From: Micromonospora_G sp044458865
GTDB taxonomy: Bacteria > Actinomycetota > Actinomycetes > Mycobacteriales > Micromonosporaceae
Direction: 5' to 3'
NCBI RefSeq assembly: GCF_044458865.1
Contig: NZ_JBITIH010000005.1
Span: 124,001-188,000 of the forward strand
Length of the DNA: 64,000 bases
Shown here: positions 36,755 through 44,133 of the stretch, piece after piece
Layout: each line of letters begins with the position of its first letter
Position numbering within the stretch: the stretch's first letter is position 1
The notes under the pieces: model-generated
Database searches by the model: none
What the model was told of the DNA's origin: nothing
Seen by the model: only the letters and a program-made list of their open reading frames with translations
Made by a program: the position numbers and the translations under genes

Positions 36755-37074
36755 GCCCGGCGGTCGATATGACGGGCGGCCACGTTCGACCACACGGGGT
36801 CCGTATCGAGATCGGTGAGCCGTTCGTTACGGAGTTGGCGATGGCTCAGACCATCGCCTTCGTCATGGCGGGCCCGCGCGACGCAGAGGTCGAGCGGCTC
36901 TCCCGCGACGCCCGAACCGCGAGCGACGCCCGTACCAGGAGCGACACCCGAACCACAGGCGACGCCCGAACCACGAGCGACGCTCGCACGAGGAGCGACA
37001 CCCGCACCATGAGCGGCAACGGTGGCACCACGGAGATCATGAACAGGATCATCGCGAAGGGCATGGGAAACTGA
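36751..37074 (+). CDS. Small repeat-bearing protein in the acyl-CoA carboxylase operon (epsilon-like?)
   Basis: 107 residues. The ATG overlaps the AtuA stop (ATGA) and the TGA lies 1 bp before the carboxylase GTG. The N-terminal part (VRIEIGEPFVTELAMAQ) is folded-looking. Then come six hexapeptide repeats of the form SDARTx (36906-37013), a short Gly/Ser stretch and a basic helix MNRIIAKGM. Short basic or repeat-rich proteins next to actinobacterial acyl-CoA carboxylases often act as epsilon subunits that bind the beta subunit. That role is inferred from position only. Confidence 0.6.
   Translation: MSPAVDMTGGHVRPHGVRIEIGEPFVTELAMAQTIAFVMAGPRDAEVERLSRDARTASDARTRSDTRTTGDARTTSDARTRSDTRTMSGNGGTTEIMNRIIAKGMGN
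36906..37013 (+). repeat. Six tandem 18-bp repeats within the small ORF
   Basis: Units begin CGACGCCCG or CGACACCCG and run 18 bp, so each adds six residues. Divergence is mainly in the last third of the unit. Confidence 0.85.
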
Positions 37075-37075
37075 C

Positions 37076-38710
37076 GTGGCCGTTCTGGAGAGCGCGGTGC
37101 AGCCGCGACAGTCGGCGTACCAGGAGAACCGGGCGGCGATGCTGGAACGCCTCGCCGAACTCGACACGGCGGTGGCGACCGCCCGCGCCGGCGGTGGTGA
37201 GAAGTACGTGACCCGCCACCACGCCCGGGGCAAACTGCTGCCCCGGGAGCGGATCGAGCTGCTGGTCGACCGGGACTCGCCGGTGCTGGAGTTGTCACCG
37301 GTGGCGGCGTGGGGCACCGACTATCCGGTCGGGGCGAGCGTGGTGACCGCGATCGGAGTGGTCGAGGGTGTCGAGTGTGTGATCGTCGCGAACGACCCGA
37401 CCGTACGCGGCGGCGCGGTGAACCCGTACACGCTGCGCAAGACCGTACGGGCGGGTGAGATCGCGCTCGCGAACCGGCTGCCGTTGATCAACCTGGTGGA
37501 GTCGGGCGGGGCGGACCTGCCGAGCCAGGCGGAGATCTTCATTCCCGGCGGGCAGGTGTTCCGGGACCTGACCCGACTCTCCGCCGCCGGCATCCCGACC
37601 GTGGCCGTCGTCTTCGGCAACGCGACCGCGGGCGGCGCGTACGTCCCGGGCATGTCCGACTTCACGATCATGGTCCGGGGCCGGGCGAAGGTCTTCCTCG
37701 CCGGGCCGCCACTGGTCAAGATGGCAACCGGTGAGGTGACCGACGACGAGTCGCTGGGCGGGGCGGCGATGCACGCCACCACCTCGGGACTGGCCGACTT
37801 TCTCGCCGAGGACGAGCGGGACGGGATTCGCCTCGCCCGGCAGTGCGTACGCCGGCTCAACTGGCGCAAGCACGGCCCGGCGCCCCGGTCCACCACCCCG
37901 GCGGAGCCGAAGTACGACCCGGAGGAGTTGCTCGCGATCCCGGGTGCCGACCCGCGCGTGCCGTTCGACCCGCGTGAGGTGCTGGCCCGGATCCTGGACG
38001 GTTCCGAGTTCGACGAGTTCAAACCCGGGTACGGCACCGCCCTGGTCACCGGCTGGGGTGAGCTGCACGGCTATCCGGTCGGGGTGCTGGCCAACGCGCG
38101 CGGGGTGCTCTTCTCCGAGGAGGCGCAGAAGGCGACGCAGTTCATCCAGCTTGCCAACACCGCCGGCACTCCCCTGATCTTCCTCCAGAACACCACCGGT
38201 TACATGGTCGGCACCGAGTACGAGCAGCGCGGCATCATCAAACACGGCGCGTTGATGATCAACGCGGTGTCGAACTCGTCCGTGCCGCACCTGACGGTGA
38301 ACCTCGGCGCGTCGTACGGGGCCGGCAACTACGGCATGTGCGGTCGGGCGTACGACCCGAGGTTCCTCTTCACCTGGCCGAACGCGAAATCAGCGGTGAT
38401 GGGGCCGACCCAGCTCGCCGGGGTCCTGTCGATCGTGGCAAGGCAGGCGGCCGAGGCGAAGGGCCAGCCGTACGACGAGGCACGTGACCAGGCCATGCGC
38501 ACCATGGTCGAGGCACAGGTCGAGTCACAGTCGGCCGCGCTCTTCCTCTCCGGTCGACTCCTCGACGACGGGGTGATCGACCCCCGGGACACCCGTACCG
38601 TGCTCGGGCTCTGCCTTTCCGCGATCCACAGCGGCCCGGTCGGCACGGTCGGCACGCCGCCACTCCACAGTGGAGGCCGGAGCTCCGGCTTCGGCGTCTT
38701 CCGGATGTGA
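37076..38710 (+). CDS. Acyl-CoA carboxylase, carboxyltransferase (beta) subunit
   Basis: 544 residues from the GTG at 37076. Transfers carboxyl from carboxybiotin to the acyl-CoA. Crotonase-fold N and C halves. The oxyanion-hole glycine pairs are visible (VFGNATAGGAYVPGMSDF; LGASYGAGNYGMCGRAYDPRF), as is PLIFLQNTTGYMVG with the AccD-like helix GIIKHGALMINAVS. The size and sequence are of the MCC/GCC beta type (methylcrotonyl- or geranyl-CoA carboxylase) more than the propionyl-CoA type. The AtuA-like, acyl-CoA dehydrogenase and alpha neighbours support a leucine or isoprenoid pathway. Confidence 0.9.
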   Translation: MAVLESAVQPRQSAYQENRAAMLERLAELDTAVATARAGGGEKYVTRHHARGKLLPRERIELLVDRDSPVLELSPVAAWGTDYPVGASVVTAIGVVEGVECVIVANDPTVRGGAVNPYTLRKTVRAGEIALANRLPLINLVESGGADLPSQAEIFIPGGQVFRDLTRLSAAGIPTVAVVFGNATAGGAYVPGMSDFTIMVRGRAKVFLAGPPLVKMATGEVTDDESLGGAAMHATTSGLADFLAEDERDGIRLARQCVRRLNWRKHGPAPRSTTPAEPKYDPEELLAIPGADPRVPFDPREVLARILDGSEFDEFKPGYGTALVTGWGELHGYPVGVLANARGVLFSEEAQKATQFIQLANTAGTPLIFLQNTTGYMVGTEYEQRGIIKHGALMINAVSNSSVPHLTVNLGASYGAGNYGMCGRAYDPRFLFTWPNAKSAVMGPTQLAGVLSIVARQAAEAKGQPYDEARDQAMRTMVEAQVESQSAALFLSGRLLDDGVIDPRDTRTVLGLCLSAIHSGPVGTVGTPPLHSGGRSSGFGVFRM

Positions 38711-38761
38711 GGGGACTCGTCATGATTTGCAAGCTGGGGGACTCCTCATGATTCGCAGACT
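38711..38761 (+). repeat. Duplicated start region of the carboxylase alpha gene
   Basis: 38711-38735 and 38737-38761 are 21/25 identical (GGGGACTC-TCATGATT-GCA), each with a purine-rich stretch and an ATG. The first ATG (38722) opens nine codons that end in TGA overlapping the real start at 38748, giving a coupled mini-ORF. Confidence 0.7.
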
Positions 38762-40805
38762 GCTGGTGGCGAACCGGGGCGAGATCGCCCGACGGATCTT
38801 CGCCACCTGCCGGTCGGTCGGCGTCGAAACCGTCGCGGTCTACTCCGACGCGGACAGCGACGCGCCATTCGTGGCCGAAGCGGACTTCGCCGTACGGCTG
38901 CCCGGCCAGACCCCGACGGAGACGTACCTCCGCGCGGAGCTGCTGATCGCGGCTGCCCGACGGTCCGGCGCGGACGCCATCCACCCCGGGTACGGCTTCC
39001 TCGCCGAGAACGCCGACTTCGCCACCACCGTCATCGACGCCGGGCTGACCTGGGTCGGCCCACCGGCCAAGGCGATCGCGATGATGGGTTCCAAAATCGA
39101 GGCGAAGGCGCTGCTCGACGACGCCGGGGTGCCGATGCTGCCGACCGAGACCGACCCGGACCGGGTCACCGAGTTCCCGGTGCTGGTCAAGGCGTCAGCC
39201 GGCGGTGGCGGGCGCGGCATGAGGGTGGTCCGGGACGCGGCCACGCTGACCGAGGCGGTCGCCTCCGCCCGACGGGAGGCGGCCGGCGCGTTCGGCGACG
39301 GCACCGTCTTCATCGAGCGGTACGTGGAACAGGCCCGCCACATCGAGGTGCAGATCTTCGCCGACTCGCACGGGCACATCGTGCCGCTCGGCGAACGGGA
39401 ATGCTCGATCCAGCGGCGCCACCAGAAAATCATCGAGGAGACGCCGTCGACGGCGGTCAGCGACGAGCTTCGGCTGAAGCTGTTCGAGGCGGCGACAGCG
39501 GCGGCCCGCGCGGTCGGCTACCTCGGCGCGGGCACGGTCGAGTTCCTGCTCGCCCCGACCGGCGAGTTCTTCTTCCTGGAGATGAACACCCGACTCCAGG
39601 TCGAACACCCGGTCACCGAGGCGGTCACCGGTTTCGACCTGGTCCGCTGGCAGCTCGTCGTCGCCGAGGGCGGCCCCCTGCCCACCGCGACCGGCTCCGG
39701 CGCCTACTCGTCCTCACTGATCCTCACCACCGGACACGCGATCGAGGTGCGGCTCTGTGCCGAGGACCCCGCGAACGTGTGGATGCCGGCAACCGGCACC
39801 CTGCACCGCTTCGCCATCCCCGGGGTGGTGACCGAGTTCGAACCGGTGCCGACCGCTGGCGGCCGGGCCGCGCTGCGACTCGATTCCGGCGTACGCGACG
39901 GCGCGACCGTCGGGGTGCACTACGACTCGATGCTGGCGAAGCTCGTCGCCTGGGCACCAACCCGGTCCGAGGCGGCCCGGCTGCTCGCCAACGCACTGAG
40001 CCGGGCCGAACTGCACGGCGTACGCACCAACCGTGACCTGCTGGTACGCGTACTCCGACACCCGGAGTTCCGAGCCGGGGCGATCGACACCGGGTTCCTC
40101 GACCGGCACCCGGAACTCTTCGCCCCGCTGCTCTCCTCGGTCGAGGCCGTACGCGTCTCCTGCCTCGCCGCCGCGCTCGCCGGTGCCGCCGCCCGCCGCC
40201 GGTCCGCCCCGGTGCTGGCGAGCCTGCCGTCGGGTTGGCGCAACGTCCCCGCCGGGGCGCAGACCAGCGTCTTCGACGGCCCGTCCGGCCCGGTCGAGGT
40301 CGGCTACCGGCTGGACCGCACCGGCGCCCTCGCCACCTGGTGGGTACGCCCGGTCGACCCGGACGAACTCGACCTCGCCGGCCTGCACCCCACCGTCGCC
40401 CCGCTGCCCGACGACTCACCGGCGGTGACGATCCTGGCCACCGAACCGGACCGGGTGGTGCTCGACGTCGCAGGGGTACGCGTCGCGTTCGCCGTACACC
40501 GGGTCGACTCCGTCTCCTACGTGGACGGCCCGGACGGTTCGGTGACCCTGACCGAACTCCCCCGGTTCCCCGAGCCCACCCCGGAGCTGGCCGAAGGTTC
40601 CCTGGTCGCCCCGCTCCCCGGCGCCGTCAGCCGCATCCTCGTCGTCCCCGGCCAACGTGTCGCCGCCGGCGACCTGCTACTCACCCTCGAAGCGATGAAA
40701 CTCGAACATCCGGTCCACGCCCCCACCGCCGGCACCGTCACCGAACTCCCCGTACCCCCCGGTGCCCAGGTCGAAGCCGGCACCGTCCTCGCCGTCCTCG
40801 TGTAA
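38748..40805 (+). CDS. Acyl-CoA carboxylase alpha subunit (biotin carboxylase plus BCCP)
   Basis: 685 residues. The biotin carboxylase domain (~1-445) has IRRLLVANRGEIARRI, the ATP-grasp glycine loop KASAGGGGRGMRVV, the ECSIQRRHQKIIEE signature and MNTRLQVEHPVTE. A BT-like middle region follows, and the C-terminal biotinyl domain carries Lys651 in EAMKLEH, where the usual Met after Lys is Leu. It makes carboxybiotin with ATP and bicarbonate and passes it to the beta subunit. The length matches MCC/GCC-type alpha chains. The stop TAA forms the first bases of dispersed repeat copy C. Confidence 0.93.
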   Translation: MIRRLLVANRGEIARRIFATCRSVGVETVAVYSDADSDAPFVAEADFAVRLPGQTPTETYLRAELLIAAARRSGADAIHPGYGFLAENADFATTVIDAGLTWVGPPAKAIAMMGSKIEAKALLDDAGVPMLPTETDPDRVTEFPVLVKASAGGGGRGMRVVRDAATLTEAVASARREAAGAFGDGTVFIERYVEQARHIEVQIFADSHGHIVPLGERECSIQRRHQKIIEETPSTAVSDELRLKLFEAATAAARAVGYLGAGTVEFLLAPTGEFFFLEMNTRLQVEHPVTEAVTGFDLVRWQLVVAEGGPLPTATGSGAYSSSLILTTGHAIEVRLCAEDPANVWMPATGTLHRFAIPGVVTEFEPVPTAGGRAALRLDSGVRDGATVGVHYDSMLAKLVAWAPTRSEAARLLANALSRAELHGVRTNRDLLVRVLRHPEFRAGAIDTGFLDRHPELFAPLLSSVEAVRVSCLAAALAGAAARRRSAPVLASLPSGWRNVPAGAQTSVFDGPSGPVEVGYRLDRTGALATWWVRPVDPDELDLAGLHPTVAPLPDDSPAVTILATEPDRVVLDVAGVRVAFAVHRVDSVSYVDGPDGSVTLTELPRFPEPTPELAEGSLVAPLPGAVSRILVVPGQRVAAGDLLLTLEAMKLEHPVHAPTAGTVTELPVPPGAQVEAGTVLAVLV

Positions 40806-40855
40806 GGAAGGGCCCCTTGTTATCGCTTTCTGTATAGGAAGGGCCCCTTCCTAAC
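40803..40855. repeat. Dispersed double-palindrome element, copy C
   Basis: TAAGGAAGGGCCCCTT, a spacer GTTATCGCTTTCTGTATA, then GGAAGGGCCCCTTCC. Inverted relative to copies A and B. It begins at the alpha-subunit stop codon and lies before the acyl-CoA dehydrogenase gene, so it might attenuate transcription into that gene. Confidence 0.85.
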
Positions 40856-40893
40856 GCCCCGCCCACCCCCAAGCGCACCTCCGGAGGCCCCTC

Positions 40894-42057
40894 ATGGACT
40901 TCGACCCCACCCCGGAACAGGAACAGTTGCGCGACGCCGTACGCGCACTCGGCAACCGGTACGGGCACGAGTACTACGTCAGCAAGGCGAAGGCCGGCGA
41001 GCACACCACCGAGCTGTGGCAGGAAGCCGGCCGGCTCGGCTACCTCGGCGTCAACATCCCCGAGGAGTACGGCGGCGGTGGCGGCGGCATCACCGACCTC
41101 GCCATCGTCTGCGAGGAACTGGCCGCTACCGGCTCCCCACTGCTGATGATCGTCGTGTCGCCCGCCATCGTCGCCACCATCATCAGCAGGCACGGCACCG
41201 AGGAGCAGCGCAAACGCTTCCTGCCACCGATGGCCGACGGCACCCTCAAGATCGCCTTCGCGATCACCGAACCGGAGGCGGGATCGAACTCGCACAAGCT
41301 CGGCACGATCGGCCGACGGGACGGCGACGACTGGGTCCTCTCCGGGCGGAAGTGCTTCATCTCCGGGGTCGACGACGCGGCGTACGTGCTGGTCGTCGGG
41401 CGTACCGAGGATGCCGCCACCGGCAGACTCAAGCCGGCGCTCTTCCTGGTCCCGACCGACGCGCCGGGTCTGACGAAGTCGAAGCTCGACATGGAGATCG
41501 TGTCACCGGAGAGCCAGTGGATGCTCTACCTCGACGACGTACGGCTCCCCGCCGATGCGCTGGTCGGCGGTGGCGCCGACGTCGGACTCCAGGCGCTGTT
41601 CGCCGGGCTGAACCCCGAACGGATCCTGGTCGCCGCGCTCGCCGCCGGCTCCGGCCGCTACGCGATCGAACGCGCCTCGTCGTACGCCGCCACGCGGAAG
41701 GTCTGGGGAGGCCGGACCATCGGCTCCCACCAGGGCATTTCGCACCCGCTCGCACACGCGGCCGTACAGGTCGAACTGGCCCGGCTGATGATCGCGAAGG
41801 CGGCGGCCCTCTACGACGCCGGCCGTGACCTGGAGGCCGGCACCGCCGCGAACATGGCGAAGTACTCAGCGGCCGAGGCCGCCGCACTCGCCGTCGACAC
41901 CGCCATCCAGGTCCACGGCGGCAACGGCATGACCACGGAGTACGGGGTGGCGACCCTGCTCGGCACCGTACGCGCGACCCGGATCGCCCCGGTCAGCCGC
42001 GAGATGATCCTCAACTTCGTGGCGCAGCACGTGCTCGGGCAGGAGAAGTCGTACTGA
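40894..42057 (+). CDS. Acyl-CoA dehydrogenase
   Basis: 387 residues. The ATG has a TCCGGAGG box upstream. Three-domain FAD enzyme that makes the alpha,beta-double bond of an acyl-CoA. Signatures: AFAITEPEAGSNSH (FAD/substrate), IQVHGGNGMTTEYGV and, in the middle, GLNPERILVAALAAGS. The base position of short- and medium-chain enzymes (Glu in YPVE) is Ala here (YGVA), whereas Glu242 in NPERI fits the helix-G base of isovaleryl- and long-chain enzymes. That favours a branched substrate, consistent with a carboxylase that acts on the unsaturated product. Confidence 0.92.
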   Translation: MDFDPTPEQEQLRDAVRALGNRYGHEYYVSKAKAGEHTTELWQEAGRLGYLGVNIPEEYGGGGGGITDLAIVCEELAATGSPLLMIVVSPAIVATIISRHGTEEQRKRFLPPMADGTLKIAFAITEPEAGSNSHKLGTIGRRDGDDWVLSGRKCFISGVDDAAYVLVVGRTEDAATGRLKPALFLVPTDAPGLTKSKLDMEIVSPESQWMLYLDDVRLPADALVGGGADVGLQALFAGLNPERILVAALAAGSGRYAIERASSYAATRKVWGGRTIGSHQGISHPLAHAAVQVELARLMIAKAAALYDAGRDLEAGTAANMAKYSAAEAAALAVDTAIQVHGGNGMTTEYGVATLLGTVRATRIAPVSREMILNFVAQHVLGQEKSY

Positions 42058-42081
42058 CCCGCGACGTGCCGATCAGACCGC

Positions 42082-42119
42082 GAGTGGGGCGGGTCGTCCG
42101 AGGACAACCCGCCCCACTC
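42082..42119. terminator. Bidirectional hairpin between convergent genes
   Basis: GAGTGGGGCGGGT (42082-42094) and ACCCGCCCCACTC (42107-42119) pair perfectly over 13 bp. The loop contains a further GTCC/GGAC pairing. It ends the catabolic operon and the opposing CU044_5270-like gene. Confidence 0.8.
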
Positions 42120-42133
42120 CCCCCGTACGGATC

Positions 42134-43048
42134 TCAGCCGGTCTGGCCGACCTGGTCCACGATGGCGAGGTCGAGCACGGCTGATGTCGCCGCCAGGCCG
42201 AGGTAGGCATAGGTCTGGGCGTGGAAGACGAGGACCGTCTCACCCTTACCGCTGGTCGACGGCCAGGCGATCCCGATGCCCGACCGGCCGGCGCCGTCCT
42301 GGGCGTGCTCGACGACACGCAGACCGGGCTGCCCCGCTGCGGCCTCGTAGAGCGCGGCCCGCGACGCGGGTCGCAGATACTCCTGGCCGAGGCTGCGCAC
42401 ATCCTTGGCGAAGTTGTTCACGTCGCCGGGCACGCCGTTGCCGTGCTCGACCAGGTAGACCCGCAGGGCATCCGCGTCGGTCGGCAGGTCGGGGCGGTAC
42501 GCGGGCGCGGGTGTGCACGGCTCGGTCCGGTTCGGATCCACCTGGCCACCCTTGACAAAAGCGGCCCGTCCGTTCCGGCAGCCCGGAAGCGGGATCTCCT
42601 CGCTGTTGCCGCCCGTCGTCTTCCTGACGAGCCCGTCGCGGGTCCCGTCCACCGACCGCCAGCTCTCGTAGACCTCTTGGCCGTCCTGGCTCCGCAGGTA
42701 GACGTACTGGTCGGGGTCGGGGATGGTGTCGGGCAGCCGGAGCGCCGCCGCCGCCGCGCTGTGCAGCACCTGGGTGGGATCGGCCTTCGCGACCGACACG
42801 CCACCGCCGACCTGGTCGGGAGCCAGCACGAGCACCGAGGCGACGGCCGCCGCGACGCCGACCGCCGCCACCCCGCTGAGCACCAGTCGCCAGCGCGGCC
42901 GGGCCCGACGCCGGGAGTCGGTCAGCGAGGTGACTGCGGGCGTGACCGGCATCGCGGCCAGCAGCCGGGCGCGGGCGGGCGCCAACTGTACGGGGGTGGC
43001 CAGCGGGACCTCGTCGCCGAGTTCCCGGACCAGTCGCAGGTCATCCAT
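42134..43048 (-). CDS. CU044_5270-family protein, putative regulator of the ECF sigma factor
   Basis: 304 residues. A ~45-residue cytoplasmic segment starts with DDLRLVRELGDEVPL, then one transmembrane helix (~52-78) and a ~220-residue outer domain with two cysteines (LPGCRNG, EPCTPAP). This is the pattern of the CU044_5270 family, routinely encoded after an ECF sigma gene. It lacks the zinc-binding anti-sigma motif, so its control of sigma is an inference from the 8-bp overlap with the sigma gene and from its membrane-spanning layout. Confidence 0.8.
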   Translation of the reverse strand: MDDLRLVRELGDEVPLATPVQLAPARARLLAAMPVTPAVTSLTDSRRRARPRWRLVLSGVAAVGVAAAVASVLVLAPDQVGGGVSVAKADPTQVLHSAAAAALRLPDTIPDPDQYVYLRSQDGQEVYESWRSVDGTRDGLVRKTTGGNSEEIPLPGCRNGRAAFVKGGQVDPNRTEPCTPAPAYRPDLPTDADALRVYLVEHGNGVPGDVNNFAKDVRSLGQEYLRPASRAALYEAAAGQPGLRVVEHAQDGAGRSGIGIAWPSTSGKGETVLVFHAQTYAYLGLAATSAVLDLAIVDQVGQTG

Positions 43049-43661
43049 TGCCCAGTGCCTCCTCGATCGTGGTGGTGGTGTCGGCGTCGCCCAACGCCTC
43101 GCGGAGCTGCTTGCGGGCGCGGTTCAGTCGTGACCGCACCGTGCCGACGGGGATCGCCAGCGCGGCGCCCACCTGCTCGTACGTGAGTTCCTCCCACGCG
43201 ACCAGGAGCAGCACGTCCCGGTCACCCGTGGAGAGCTTGGCCAGGGCGGCGGAGAGCAGCCCGCGCAGCGATCGCGCCGTGACGACGGTGGCGACCCGGT
43301 CGGCGTGGGACGCCTCGCTCGTCGCCGGGACGTACGCCTGCCGTATCCGGTACCGGCGGTCCTCGTCACGCCGGTGCTGGCTGACGATGTGGGTGGCGAT
43401 CCCGTACAGCCAGGGCCGGGCATCACGGTGGGCGGTGTCGAACCTTTCCCGCCGCCGGAACGCGGCCAGGAACGTCTCCCCCACCAGGTCGTCGGCGGCC
43501 TCCGCACCGAGCCGCCGAGCCAGGTAGCGATGGATGTACGGTGCGTGCCGGTCGAATATCGCGGCGAACCTCTCGGGATCCCGCGCTGACCGCTCGATGA
43601 TTGTTGCGTCGTCCTCCGATGGGCTGATGTCGGCTACCTCGACTTGTTCCGATCGATTCAT
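43041..43661 (-). CDS. ECF RNA polymerase sigma factor
   Basis: 206 residues from an ATG at 43661. Region 2 (FAAIFDRHAPYIHRYLARRL through ETFLAAFRRRERFD, ~32-75) and region 4 (ELTYEQVGAALAIPVGTVRS, ~157-176) of the sigma-70 family are clear. Regions 1 and 3 are missing, as in group 4 sigmas. It directs RNA polymerase to a small regulon, very likely including itself. The downstream partner overlaps by 8 bp. The signal sensed is unknown. Confidence 0.92.
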   Translation of the reverse strand: MNRSEQVEVADISPSEDDATIIERSARDPERFAAIFDRHAPYIHRYLARRLGAEAADDLVGETFLAAFRRRERFDTAHRDARPWLYGIATHIVSQHRRDEDRRYRIRQAYVPATSEASHADRVATVVTARSLRGLLSAALAKLSTGDRDVLLLVAWEELTYEQVGAALAIPVGTVRSRLNRARKQLREALGDADTTTTIEEALGNG

Positions 43662-43820
43662 ACAGAACCTTCCACGGCCCGGGAATCATCACCTGTTATC
43701 CGTCGACCGTGGAGAAATGGTTCACGCCCCGCTGGGGGGTGACGCCGCCGCTCAGAGTGCTCGCTCTGACCAGGGCATGCCGTACGCGCGGACTGCCGGG
43801 ACCATCACCATCGGCGGACC

Positions 43821-44051
43821 GGCCTGGTGAAGTCTCTGGCGGTCGAGATCGCCCCGTACCGGGTCAACGTCGTGCACCCGGGCATCGTCGGCGACAGCCC
43901 GAAGTGGCGCGACGTGGCCAACCACCCGCACCTCGCCCGTACCCCGATCGGTCGGCTGGTGACGATGGCCGAGGTCGTCGACGCGACCGACGTCCTGCTG
44001 CGCGACAACGGTGTCAACGCCCAGGAGCTGTTCGTCGAGGCGGCGTCCTGA
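43821..44051 (+). pseudogene. 3' remnant of a short-chain dehydrogenase/reductase
   Basis: The conserved SDR stretch LVKSLAVEIAPYRVNVVHPG begins abruptly at 43824. It continues through GRLVTMAEVVDATDVLL to a normal-looking end (QELFVEAAS, stop at 44051). The Rossmann GxxxGxG, catalytic Ser and YxxxK part is missing, and upstream codons do not resemble an SDR. A GTG at 43827 could start a 74-residue peptide, but it would be catalytically empty. I read it as the end of a gene whose 5' part was deleted. Confidence 0.7.
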
Positions 44052-44074
44052 CCGTCTGACCCGTACGCCGAAAA

Positions 44075-44111
44075 TCGCGCGGGCGGCCGGTTCGACCGGA
44101 CGCCCGCGCGA
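44075..44111 (-). terminator. Intrinsic terminator of the phoD-like gene
   Basis: TCGCGCGGGCG (44075-44085) pairs with CGCCCGCGCGA (44101-44111). On the minus strand the hairpin is followed by TTTT, a rare proper U-tract for this genome. It lies 22 bp after the phoD stop. Confidence 0.8.
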
Positions 44112-44133
44112 CTGACTCAGTTGCTCGACGGAC

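Noticed and set aside
36906..37013. CRISPR array
   Set aside because: The 18-bp units are directly adjacent without spacers and encode a hexapeptide repeat in a translated frame.
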